Below are positions 1 to 6,855 of a stretch of DNA of 10,608 bases, one piece after another. Each line of letters begins with the position of its first letter. The stretch's first letter is position 1. Under the pieces are notes generated by a model that was not told where the DNA came from, did no database searches, and worked only from the letters and a program-made list of their open reading frames with translations. Position numbers and translations under genes: made by a program. The DNA is taken from assembly GCA_002502705.1 (NCBI GenBank), contig DAQB01000032.1, positions 868 through 11,475 on the forward strand. Reading direction: 5' to 3'. The DNA is from Thermoplasmatales archaeon UBA582 (GTDB taxonomy: Archaea > Thermoplasmatota > Thermoplasmata > Thermoplasmatales > Thermoplasmataceae).

Positions 1-458
1 ACTATCCTTATGATTCTGTTACCATCAAAAACCGGGACACCGAATCTCTGCGGGTTTTCAACGGATTTGAGGAATATTTTCGCCCCATTCCGAAAGGATG
101 AGATATCCGGTTTAACATTGTCGAGAATTATGTTATCTCCCAGTATCACAGTCATGTTGTCGGCATGCACAAATTCCTCTACCAGGGATAGGGCTTCGGC
201 TATTCCTCCTGCGTTATCCTGGAGTGCATAGTGAAATTGAGCATTGAACTGTTTACCGGAGCCAAGAAGGTTCATGAAGCTCCCTCCATGCTCCTTTCCA
301 GTCACTATCATAATGTCCCTGATGCCGGAACTTTACAGCGTGTCTATGGGATAGTATATCATAGGTTTGTTGTAGACTGGGAGAAGGTGCTTGTTTGTTA
401 CAAGGGTGAGGGGATGTAACCTTGAGCCAGTTCCACCAGCAAGAATTATGCCTTTCAT
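1..458 (-). pseudogene. rmlA: Glucose-1-phosphate thymidylyltransferase, 5' part, with premature stop
   Basis: This enzyme makes dTDP-glucose from glucose 1-phosphate and dTTP, the first step towards dTDP-rhamnose and other deoxysugars; it is cytosolic. The start ATG at 458 opens with [18 protein letters not shown], the nucleotide-binding loop, followed by [16 protein letters not shown]. Codon 42 (333-335) is TAA. The same frame then stays open to the window edge (152 codons in all) with family motifs intact: IVTGKEHGG, LQDNAGGIAEAL at about 79-90, GDN with the metal-binding Asp at 108, and RFGVP at 138-142. One base change therefore separates it from an intact gene. The start is supported by a TATA box centred about 27 bases upstream, which fits a leaderless transcript. 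The C-terminal half lies outside the window. Restart at Met50 would lose the glycine-rich loop, so the product should be inactive unless the stop is a sequencing error. Family assignment is very secure. Confidence 0.88.
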
Positions 459-478
459 TCCCATACGTATCTTATTTT

Positions 479-493
479 CTTTATAATAATATT
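479..493 (-). promoter_or_regulatory. TATA box of rmlA
   Basis: The minus strand reads AATATTATTATAAAG here, centred about 27 bases before the ATG at 458. That is the archaeal TATA-to-start spacing and implies transcription from the start codon itself. The box lies inside the decayed transposase tail. Confidence 0.55.
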
Positions 494-780
494 GCGCATC
501 CCCTGGCTTTTGGACACGATTGATGCGATTCTTCACTGATCCATGGCATTCCCTTATGGGTCTGTCCCTCGGGGATACTGTATCTATCGCTATGGAAAGT
601 GCCCATCCTGCTGCCGGTATCCTTTGACATGTGGCCTCTTCTCATGATGGATGATGAATCTCCTGTGGCAGGTATTACACCGAAGAATGAAGCCAGCTTG
701 TCCGCATTACCGAATCTGTTCCTGTCGATGTAGGAGGAGAGAAGGGACACTGTTCAAGATGAAGAATAACCCGGAGAAAT
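481..780 (-). pseudogene. IS110-type transposase remnant (Transposase_20 end)
   Basis: This is a decayed C-terminal piece of a transposase, probably IS110/IS1111 type, which would have acted on its own insertion sequence. The main frame (753 down to about 603) reads DRNRFGNADKLASFFGVIPA and then [13 protein letters not shown], the pattern of the C-terminal IS110 domain (RF..A.KLAS..G..P, then RGH.SK.G...). At about 600-606 the match jumps to another frame, [11 protein letters not shown] and then [15 protein letters not shown] down to about 525, showing a frameshift. Upstream, a fragment ISPGYSSS in the first frame is followed by TGA at 754-756, so a stop also interrupts it. The N-terminal catalytic part and any terminal repeats are missing. 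After SVKNR the similarity fades towards rmlA. Family name from motif memory only; that it is a dead remnant is clear. Confidence 0.68.
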
Positions 781-889
781 TGAAAAGAATAACATTAGAA
801 ACAAAACTTATTCTACCATCAATAGTAGGCACGCACTAAAGCAAAGGAGAATAATAGAAGAGTGATGATTGTTAGGAGGCCAATCTTAT

Positions 890-922
890 CCCATAATAAA
901 CAAACAATCCAAAATTTTGGAT
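890..922 (-). terminator. Palindrome with T-rich tail after the GT4 gene
   Basis: A perfect 16-bp palindrome, ATCCAAAATTTTGGAT (907-922), lies 20 bases past the stop of the 942-2114 gene. On the minus strand it is followed by TTGTTTGTTTATT. A 6-bp stem with an AATT loop plus T-rich DNA could end transcription. Archaea often terminate on T-runs alone, so the hairpin may not be what matters. Confidence 0.35.
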
Positions 923-941
923 ACAATCTTTGATTTTCAAG

Positions 942-2114
942 TTATGATTCCAGAATTCCAGTAATTATCTGACGGAAGCTATTGATCATATTTTCATAGC
1001 TGAATTGCAGAGCAGTATCATGCCCTCTTTTACTGATTTCGTCCCTCAATTTGCTATCTTCCAGCAATTTCATTATGGCATCATAAAGGCAATCGGGATT
1101 TGCAACAGGACATATGAGTCCATTTACATTATTAACAATGAACTCGCTTATTCCACCATTGTCTGTAGTGACAGCTGCACAACCACATGCCATGGCCTCA
1201 AGTAAAACTAAGGACATGCCCTCAACGATGGATGGAAGGCAAAAAATCATGCTTTTATTGTACAGGCTTCGCAGCACCTCATTGGTTGGTCTCTTAAAAT
1301 AATCAATTCTATCTCTGATTTTCGCAGGTATTTCCTCTCTCTCGAAATTACCAAAGGCAGCCACTTTAATTTTTTTATCGTTGTTGAGCAATCTGTCAAT
1401 GACATCCAGTGCATATTTTGCGCCCTTGTATTTTGCCTTTATCAATGGAAAGATCACATATTCTCTATTCGCCTGATCATACATTATATGATAAAATTCA
1501 GCGTCAATTCCGACATGAAAGAAATACGGATCATCGGACTGGAATCTCTCATGCATCTTTTTATTAATAACTATTTTCTTCAAATTGAATCCATAGGTTC
1601 TTCTGGCCCTTTCGAAATTGCTACCGCTTATGGAGGGATCATCCTCACTATTTTGAATCAGATATAGTGGCTTTGTATCCGGAAGATTCTCGACAAAGAA
1701 TTTTACATAATATGCCGTTGGCCATGCTGTTGCCATAATTATCTTAGTTCTGAAGTTAGGTTTATCGTTTACATCTACCTGCAGCATTGGTACATTCTTC
1801 AAAATTGAGAAGTCATAATCTATTTTAAACAATAAATGCGAAATCCTATTGTAATAAAGGGGGTAATATTCAAAAATGAAAGGAAATCTTCTCATGAAGA
1901 AGTGAACGAGCCTGGATTTAAATGTGGCATTGACAGGATTGTAATCCGGAATTAATTCATCAACATTTATAGGTGAAACAAGAACCACCCTGATACCCAG
2001 CCTAGTTAATCCGGAAGCTAGTCTGTATGTTATGTTATCTCCTCCGGTTGGATAAAAACGCCCTATTGGTACTCCGCCTATAACTATCACTAAATCAAAG
2101 TCTGTATTTTTCAA
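942..2114 (-). CDS. Glycosyltransferase family 4 (GT-B fold)
   Basis: Retaining-type glycosyltransferase, probably cytosolic or membrane-associated, moving a sugar from a nucleotide donor to a growing glycan. Of 390 residues, the N-terminal half carries VIVIGGVP and then TGGDNITYRLASGL (23-36), the glycine-rich start of GT4 proteins. Further on come VGIDAEFY (201-208, the G-[IV]-D-x3-[FY] hinge motif), a Lys-Gly pair at 230-231 for donor phosphates, and EGMSLVLLEAMACG (298-311), the E-x7-E motif with Glu298 and Glu306. Length is normal and no membrane segment is seen. The start is TTG at 2114: an in-frame stop lies at 2145-2147 and no ATG lies between. GGTGA at 2122-2126 is a well-spaced Shine-Dalgarno sequence. 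A 13-codon ATG frame overlaps this start, so the true N-terminus may be a little longer. Sugar specificity cannot be read. It is transcribed away from the next gene. Confidence 0.9.
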   Translation of the reverse strand: MKNTDFDLVIVIGGVPIGRFYPTGGDNITYRLASGLTRLGIRVVLVSPINVDELIPDYNPVNATFKSRLVHFFMRRFPFIFEYYPLYYNRISHLLFKIDYDFSILKNVPMLQVDVNDKPNFRTKIIMATAWPTAYYVKFFVENLPDTKPLYLIQNSEDDPSISGSNFERARRTYGFNLKKIVINKKMHERFQSDDPYFFHVGIDAEFYHIMYDQANREYVIFPLIKAKYKGAKYALDVIDRLLNNDKKIKVAAFGNFEREEIPAKIRDRIDYFKRPTNEVLRSLYNKSMIFCLPSIVEGMSLVLLEAMACGCAAVTTDNGGISEFIVNNVNGLICPVANPDCLYDAIMKLLEDSKLRDEISKRGHDTALQFSYENMINSFRQIITGILES

Positions 2115-2121
2115 AATATTT

Positions 2122-2126
2122 TCACC
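2122..2126 (-). promoter_or_regulatory. Shine-Dalgarno site deciding a TTG start
   Basis: The minus strand reads GGTGA, complementary to the archaeal 16S rRNA tail, seven bases before TTG at 2114. It is one of few plausible Shine-Dalgarno sites in the window and supports the TTG start. A second copy of the surrounding AATGGTGAAAA lies 45 bases further upstream (2164-2174). Confidence 0.5.
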
Positions 2127-2755
2127 ATTTTGATCTTTACGAGTTTAAGCATTTAAGTCTAACTTTTCACCATTCATATGACGCTTATTAATTTTTTTGG
2201 ATTATCTTGCAAAATCGCAGATAGAAGAGTCAAAAGTACTATATTAAGGAACTCTTTGGTTTAGTGGGGGTAAATTCAAACCTTCTCCAATTTCCAGTAT
2301 CCTCCCACGAAGCGCAAAGCGTTCACGCAATCCTGGTTATGGTACAATCTCTAGTTATCATGACCTATTGGCTTGTGTGATACCTTAACGACATTAAAAT
2401 GAGGTGCGTATTTTACCCGCACAATGTTAAAGAGATCCTAAATTAATATTCCACAGCAGATTTTGTCGAAATTAGTGAGTCGTGCCAAAGGTATGATCAA
2501 ATTACATTTGAAATCAAAGCAAATGGATCAAATATATCTATGTACTGGATACAATGAGATGTTCTCCGACTTTCAGAATTTATCGAAATTAACTTTTCAT
2601 TTCGCAACCATTTCTATAAAGAATCTTCCATCATTAATGCAATTATTCTGGAATAGTATTTCCAGAGGCTAATTGTTGGAAAGCTTAAGAGAAATCTTAT
2701 AGTGTTGCTGCGATCAGCTATATAATCTTCAAAATAAAACTCTGGAGTTGCCATA
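2127..2755. other. Long non-coding gap between divergent GT4 genes
   Basis: About 630 bases with no gene I can support. It must hold the promoters of both flanking genes. A short GC-richer patch at 2305-2335 contains small hairpin potential (AGCGC-AAA-GCGTT), and GTGCG/CGCAC arms lie at 2404-2408 and 2418-2422. A plus-strand open frame of about 75 codons (2442-2672) has no ATG at its head, no clear promoter and no protein motif I recognise. The size of the gap suggests a lost gene, but no remnant can be named. Confidence 0.5.
2718..2726 (+). promoter_or_regulatory. TATA box of the 2756 GT4 gene
   Basis: CTATATAAT is centred about 34 bases before the ATG at 2756, predicting a start of transcription about 7 bases ahead of the gene. 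GGAG at 2744-2747 sits at Shine-Dalgarno distance but may lie upstream of that start point. Confidence 0.5.
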
Positions 2756-3793
2756 ATGAAAGCCGCAGTTATTAACGAATCGTCTAAATACAGTGGTTTA
2801 GGAAGATATGCAGAGGGGCTTTCTCTTGCTCTATCGTCACAACTCGTAACAATAATTACAGATAGCCAAAAGAAAGTCGAGGATTATGAGGGGAATATTA
2901 TTCGATCAAGACCATTGATTTCTCTCGGGAGTAACTGGTATCTAAGCCATAGATACCCTGGCATTTTTCTTCGACCAGCAGTTAAGGAACTCAAGAGAGT
3001 TCTATATGATACTGAAATAGTTCACTATTCGGCTCAGGGAATTCGCAAGTTTCCAGTTGGAACAAAAACAATCTATACTGTCCACGATCTTTTTGGTTTC
3101 AGCAACAATTATGATTCTAATAGAAGGCTTACAAAATTAATGAAAATAAATTTAAAGGAAATACTCTCAGCTGATGCCATAGTAACCGTATCGGAATATG
3201 TAAAATCCAAGGTCATCGATCTAGGGTATGATGGCATACTGGAAACTGCATATCCTTTTGTATCTGATACCTTTACCCAGATCTTGGACAAGGCTAAACT
3301 AAGGATTGCTCTTGGCCTTCCGGTAGACAAAAAGCTGGTCTTAAGTGTATCTACACTTGATCCACGAAAAAACCTATCCGCCGTATATGGAACAATGAAA
3401 AAGCTTGGCTCAGATCACAAACTGGTAAGGGTGGGGCAGATTCAGGGAGAGGGATATTCATTCATTCATGTGGATAGCGAAAAACTCAACATGATTTACA
3501 ATGCATGTGATGTTCTACTTTTCCCGTCTCTAGATGAAGGATTTGGATATCCCATCGCGGAGGCAATGAGAGTTGGATTACCAGTTGTAGCTTCTGACAT
3601 ACAGATTTTCAGAGAAATAGCATCTGAAGCTGCATATCTGGTTAAACCAATTCCAGAAAATCTTTATTCTGCGATTAAGGAGATCATTCTGGAACCAAAC
3701 AAGTATATTGAAAGCGGTCTTAAGAGAGGAGAAAAGTTCACATTCAACCAATTCAGAGATCGAATACTTGAAATTTATAGGAAGCTCAATTGA
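2756..3793 (+). CDS. Glycosyltransferase family 4 (GT-B fold)
   Basis: Glycosyltransferase of 345 residues resembling mannosyltransferase-type GT4 proteins. The N-terminus has SGLGRYAEGLSLAL (13-26), the acceptor-side loop typical of that group. TVHDLFG (108-114) and TVSEYVKSKV (144-153) follow as in the family. STLDPRKNL (199-207) supplies Arg204 and Lys205 for donor phosphates. PSLDEGFGYPIAEAM (257-271) holds the E-x7-E pair, Glu261 and Glu269, followed by PVVASDI and FREI. The usual NGVD hinge motif is replaced by YPFVSDTF (166-173), which is common in this subgroup. No signal or membrane segment is seen. The start ATG has a TATA box 34 bases upstream. It is separated from both neighbours by more than 500 bases, so it is probably monocistronic. 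The donor sugar is not readable; a role in surface-glycan assembly is inferred from context. Confidence 0.92.
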   Translation: MKAAVINESSKYSGLGRYAEGLSLALSSQLVTIITDSQKKVEDYEGNIIRSRPLISLGSNWYLSHRYPGIFLRPAVKELKRVLYDTEIVHYSAQGIRKFPVGTKTIYTVHDLFGFSNNYDSNRRLTKLMKINLKEILSADAIVTVSEYVKSKVIDLGYDGILETAYPFVSDTFTQILDKAKLRIALGLPVDKKLVLSVSTLDPRKNLSAVYGTMKKLGSDHKLVRVGQIQGEGYSFIHVDSEKLNMIYNACDVLLFPSLDEGFGYPIAEAMRVGLPVVASDIQIFREIASEAAYLVKPIPENLYSAIKEIILEPNKYIESGLKRGEKFTFNQFRDRILEIYRKLN

Positions 3794-4272
3794 AATGTTT
3801 CTCGCATTCATATCATCAGGACAGGCTCCTCAATTTGTAATGTATTTTGGTTCTAGACTTGCAAATGATCTGCAATGTGCTTCCATTAACGGCATCCATG
3901 TTCTAATGAATTGAAGGAATAATGGCAATTTTCGTATATGGTGAACATAAAAAGAATTGCCTGGACATCCTCTACGCATTCTACCTTCCCGGATTTATTT
4001 TATGAAATTCACAGGAGACATATCTAATCTGCACAATATGATACAGGAATGATAAAACTGAGGATTTTTATCAACAGAATGTTCAGATCATTTAATCCAA
4101 TTGAGGAATAATCATTTGAAAAGCTGTAATGCGCTGCCATGTCGAACATTTTCTCCACTTAAGATATCTTGATTTCAACAGTAAAATAATTTCCTGACAT
4201 CCTTCCCTTTGTATCCTGTGGCAGCAAGGTTGATAATTCAGCTAATAGTTGGCTTTGGTTTACAAAAATCAT
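3794..4272. other. Non-coding gap of about 480 bases
   Basis: No gene can be supported. The minus strand is open from 3994 to 3833 (54 codons) and, after one TGA at 3830-3832, stays open into the antisense of the upstream gene. The peptide includes EAHCRSFASLEPKYITN before the stop and GACPDD after it, but I cannot match it to a family. A 41-codon minus-strand ORF (starting near 4147) also lacks motifs. The gap ends with the promoter of the next gene. Confidence 0.45.
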
Positions 4273-4280
4273 CTATATAT
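4273..4280 (+). promoter_or_regulatory. TATA box of the 4301 GT4 gene
   Basis: CTATATAT is centred about 25 bases before the ATG at 4301 and there is no Shine-Dalgarno sequence. This fits a leaderless transcript beginning at the start codon. Confidence 0.6.
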
Positions 4281-4300
4281 GGTTCTAGTATAACTGAAAG

Positions 4301-5422
4301 ATGAAGATTGCAATCGTTGTTCCCTACATCCCAAAAATAGAAGGTAATAGAATGGCTTTCAACATTGCCAGGGGCTTGTCCGCAGGTAACGATGTAACGG
4401 TGATAAGCCATACAGTGACATCGAAAGCTGTAAATGAAGTAAAAGAACTCTGTAACCCTGCCAAACTTAAATACTTCAGGCAGACAGAGTCCGGGGGGTT
4501 TGGAAGTAAGTTTGCTTTAAAATATCAATTTTTAAGAGGAAAGAGTAGAGAATTGGCTAACTTTATATTGAAATCAGATAAATTTGATGCCATAATAGTG
4601 ATTGCGAACGAAGGACACTGGTTACCTTCCTACATTAAGAGGAAATCGAATGCGAAAGTCTATCTGATATTGATGGAACTACATGACCGTGGAATTATAT
4701 CACTTCAGAATTCGAATGCCAATAATGCTATCGTAAAGGGCATTGTTCTTTCACCGGTTTACGGCTTCCTCAAATACTTTGAGAGAATGAGATTCTCTTC
4801 TTTCGACCTATTGTTTGCAAATTCCATATGGACTAAAATTATTTTTGAGTACCTATATGGTTTACCCGTTTCAGATGTTATATTTGCCATCGATACAGAA
4901 CACTTCAAGCCTTCATCAAGTAGAACATTCAATGATAATTTCATAGTGGTCCCTACAGCTAGCCTAAAAAACAATTCCACGGCTATGGAGACCTTGAAAA
5001 GACTCTCTGCTGAAGGCATTAGGTTGATTTGTTACGGGTCAGTAATTGTTCCAGGAGTTGAAAATCTCGGGTATATTGATGATGATAGGATGATACAGAT
5101 CCTCAGTAATGCCTCAGCTACACTGTTCCTTTTTGGTTATGAAGCTCTCGGCCTGATTCCCCTTGAATCATTGGCATGCGGAACGCCTGTTATAACAGAA
5201 AAGAAGCAGGGACCGGAATTACAACTGGCTGGCAATGAGAACGTGCATTTCTTCAATTCCTATGAAGAATTGAAAGAGTTGTGCATGCAACTAACCAGAA
5301 CAGAGAAGACAGATGCCATTAAGAATAGCTGTAGGGCTTCCATTATTGAATACGATTACAGAAAGGTTACGGAGATGTTACGGTCAAGATTGATTCAGAA
5401 CCTGGGAGTTTGTGAGGCTTAA
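4301..5422 (+). CDS. Glycosyltransferase family 4-like protein
   Basis: A divergent GT4-like transferase of 373 residues. It begins at once with the first beta strand, MKIAIVVPYIP, then EGNRMAFNIARGL, the helix that follows the N-terminal loop. AIDTEHFKP (196-204) is the hinge motif with Ala replacing the usual Gly. GYEALGLIPLESLACGTPVI (279-298) contains the E-x7-E pair, Glu281 and Glu289, and is the clearest family mark. The canonical Arg/Lys donor residues are not obvious; Lys223 in ASLKNN is a candidate. No membrane segment stands out. The ATG is fixed by a TATA box about 25 bases upstream. Its last 39 bases overlap, tail to tail, the end of the minus-strand GT4 gene. Function in glycan assembly is inferred from fold and neighbours; substrate unknown. 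Confidence 0.88.
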   Translation: MKIAIVVPYIPKIEGNRMAFNIARGLSAGNDVTVISHTVTSKAVNEVKELCNPAKLKYFRQTESGGFGSKFALKYQFLRGKSRELANFILKSDKFDAIIVIANEGHWLPSYIKRKSNAKVYLILMELHDRGIISLQNSNANNAIVKGIVLSPVYGFLKYFERMRFSSFDLLFANSIWTKIIFEYLYGLPVSDVIFAIDTEHFKPSSSRTFNDNFIVVPTASLKNNSTAMETLKRLSAEGIRLICYGSVIVPGVENLGYIDDDRMIQILSNASATLFLFGYEALGLIPLESLACGTPVITEKKQGPELQLAGNENVHFFNSYEELKELCMQLTRTEKTDAIKNSCRASIIEYDYRKVTEMLRSRLIQNLGVCEA

Positions 5423-6517
5423 AATGTCTGAATACAGTTTCTTTGTAACAACACTGTTATCATAAGTCTTTTCAGCATATTCATGTTCCCTGCTGGACAT
5501 AGACCTTAATTTATCAATATTTCCGGAAAGTGAAATAAGTCGCTCGGAAATTTTTTCCGGGTCAGGATCAGTATACTCCAGAAAACCCAATTGCTCAAGA
5601 TCGTCGTATGATCCTCTGAGAATTCTGGAAGTAATGACATATTCTCCAGAAGAGACAGCCTCCACAATCACAGTTGGAAGTGCATCCCAGCGTGTTGGAT
5701 AAACAAAAATGTCACATTTTCCAAATAGTTCGGCAAGTTCGTCGTCACTCAACACACCATGATATCTCACGTTACCAAGTTTTCTTGCCTCAATTATTGA
5801 GGAATAATCACCAGACCCTGCTATATTGAAAACAAATCTATCTGCATCACTCATTCTTTCAGCAGTATCAAGAAAAATGTCAACTCCCTTTATGTAAATG
5901 AGCCTAGCAACGTACAGGATATTTATCTTATTAGACCGGATTCTTGGATAAAAACTAGTAGTATCAGTCCCAATCTTTCCAATGAAATAAGGCTTGTTCA
6001 TTCTTCTTCCAATTTCAGCTGATTTGGGGAACAAATGAAAAGCATCGATCTTTCTGTACACCAGTCCAGATCTAATGAAGGCCACCAAGACTCTCGTGTA
6101 AAAATTATTGAATGCAAACTGACCGTGATTGCTTCCAATCACTTTCTTTGCTGTAAATAGTGGCCAATATTCATTTTTAAAAAGGTATACTACATCATAC
6201 CCCTGTATTTGTCTCAGAAGCTTTCTATTAACAAATTTTGTATACCTTATCATAAACGGAAGCAGCATTTGATAGAGCGGAATTGTTGCCCTGTGCAGTT
6301 TTAGGAACGATATGCAGTGTTCAAAATCCCGTATGGTCAAGATCTGCTTCAAACCCATCCTACTGAGAATATCTGGATCTATTCGTTTCACCTGAAAAAA
6401 CTGTGACTGGACAACTGTCACATTATCTCTGTATTCTGAATTGACATAATTGATAAGTGCCCTTTCAATACCTCCTCCCACAGCCACATTTGTGTTGATA
6501 AAGAAAATAATCTTCAT
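5384..6517 (-). CDS. Glycosyltransferase family 4 (GT-B fold)
   Basis: Glycosyltransferase of 377 residues from the ATG at 6517. It opens MKIIFFINTN followed by GGGIERALINYVN (14-26), the glycine-rich loop of GT4 enzymes. Residues 199-211 give a donor site with Arg205 and Lys210-Gly211 (YVARLIYIKG). NIAGSGDY (231-238) is the strand and loop entering the C-terminal domain. YPTRWDALPTVIVEAVSSG (273-291) is the E-x7-E region with Asp278 in place of the first Glu, a common variant, and Glu286. I chose 6517 because it starts exactly at the first beta strand and has a weak TATA-like GAATAATACC about 29 bases upstream. A longer form from ATG 6592 adds 25 residues and has a good GGAG six bases ahead, so it remains possible. 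The 3' end overlaps the convergent GT4 gene by 39 bases. Confidence 0.9.
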   Translation of the reverse strand: MKIIFFINTNVAVGGGIERALINYVNSEYRDNVTVVQSQFFQVKRIDPDILSRMGLKQILTIRDFEHCISFLKLHRATIPLYQMLLPFMIRYTKFVNRKLLRQIQGYDVVYLFKNEYWPLFTAKKVIGSNHGQFAFNNFYTRVLVAFIRSGLVYRKIDAFHLFPKSAEIGRRMNKPYFIGKIGTDTTSFYPRIRSNKINILYVARLIYIKGVDIFLDTAERMSDADRFVFNIAGSGDYSSIIEARKLGNVRYHGVLSDDELAELFGKCDIFVYPTRWDALPTVIVEAVSSGEYVITSRILRGSYDDLEQLGFLEYTDPDPEKISERLISLSGNIDKLRSMSSREHEYAEKTYDNSVVTKKLYSDILSLTNSQVLNQS

Positions 6518-6540
6518 GATAGATTTGATCCTTTGAGCGG

Positions 6541-6550
6541 TATTATTCTC
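6541..6550 (-). promoter_or_regulatory. Possible TATA box for the 6517 start
   Basis: GAATAATACC on the minus strand is centred about 29 bases before the ATG at 6517. It is weak as a TATA box and lies inside the alternative N-terminal extension, so it counts only if the short start is used. Confidence 0.3.
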
Positions 6551-6598
6551 CAAGTTAATTTTATTTTCCTGCAGATGAAGGAGATTTAACATTATCAA

Positions 6599-6602
6599 CT
6601 CC
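6599..6602 (-). promoter_or_regulatory. Shine-Dalgarno site for an alternative start at 6592
   Basis: GGAG on the minus strand stands six bases before ATG 6592, which is in frame with the GT4 gene ending at 5384. If used, it gives a protein with 25 extra N-terminal residues beginning MLNLLHLQEN. The extension has no family counterpart I know. Confidence 0.3.
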
Positions 6603-6827
6603 TACTGTTAACTCCCGGGAATTCCATTTTTTTTCATTCAGCCATATTTCGGAAACTTTGAGATTCCCCATATTGTAGTTGTTAATGATAATTCACGAAA
6701 ACATTAATAAATGGTTACCGAGTTGGTATTGAGACACAGTGAATAATGGCCTCACAGTATGACAGTGGGCTGAAAATCTCATTATATAATTTTGGTAAAT
6801 TACAGATTCGAAAACTTTTGGCACATC
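6603..6827. other. Divergent intergenic region
   Basis: This stretch separates the minus-strand GT4 gene from the plus-strand GT2 gene; counted from the 6517 start the gap is 338 bases. It is AT-rich, with further TATA-like stretches (ATTAATAAATGG near 6703-6714, ATTATATAAT at 6781-6790) and an 8-bp TCCCGGGA palindrome near 6612. A 42-codon plus-strand frame (6746-6874) overlaps the GT2 start in another phase and shows no motif. Nothing else is recognised. Confidence 0.4.
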
Positions 6828-6836
6828 TTTTATACA
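6828..6836 (+). promoter_or_regulatory. TATA box of the 6856 GT2 gene
   Basis: TTTATACAA is centred about 24 bases before GTG 6856, with no Shine-Dalgarno sequence. It supports a leaderless transcript starting at or next to the GTG codon. Confidence 0.55.
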
Positions 6837-6855
6837 ATCTCAATATTTCTTCACT

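Noticed and set aside
861..867. GTGATGA, matching a C-box of archaeal C/D guide RNAs
   Set aside because: No D-box CTGA follows at a suitable distance on the same strand.
2442..2672. Plus-strand open frame of about 75 codons in the 2127-2755 gap
   Set aside because: No ATG near its head, no convincing promoter or Shine-Dalgarno, and no recognisable domain.
4759..5019. 86-codon minus-strand ORF inside the 4301-5422 gene
   Set aside because: Antisense shadow of a well-supported GT4 gene; no motif of its own.
6318..6330. GTTCAAAATCC, resembling a tRNA T-loop
   Set aside because: It lies inside a conserved GT4 coding frame and no acceptor or anticodon stem can be built around it.
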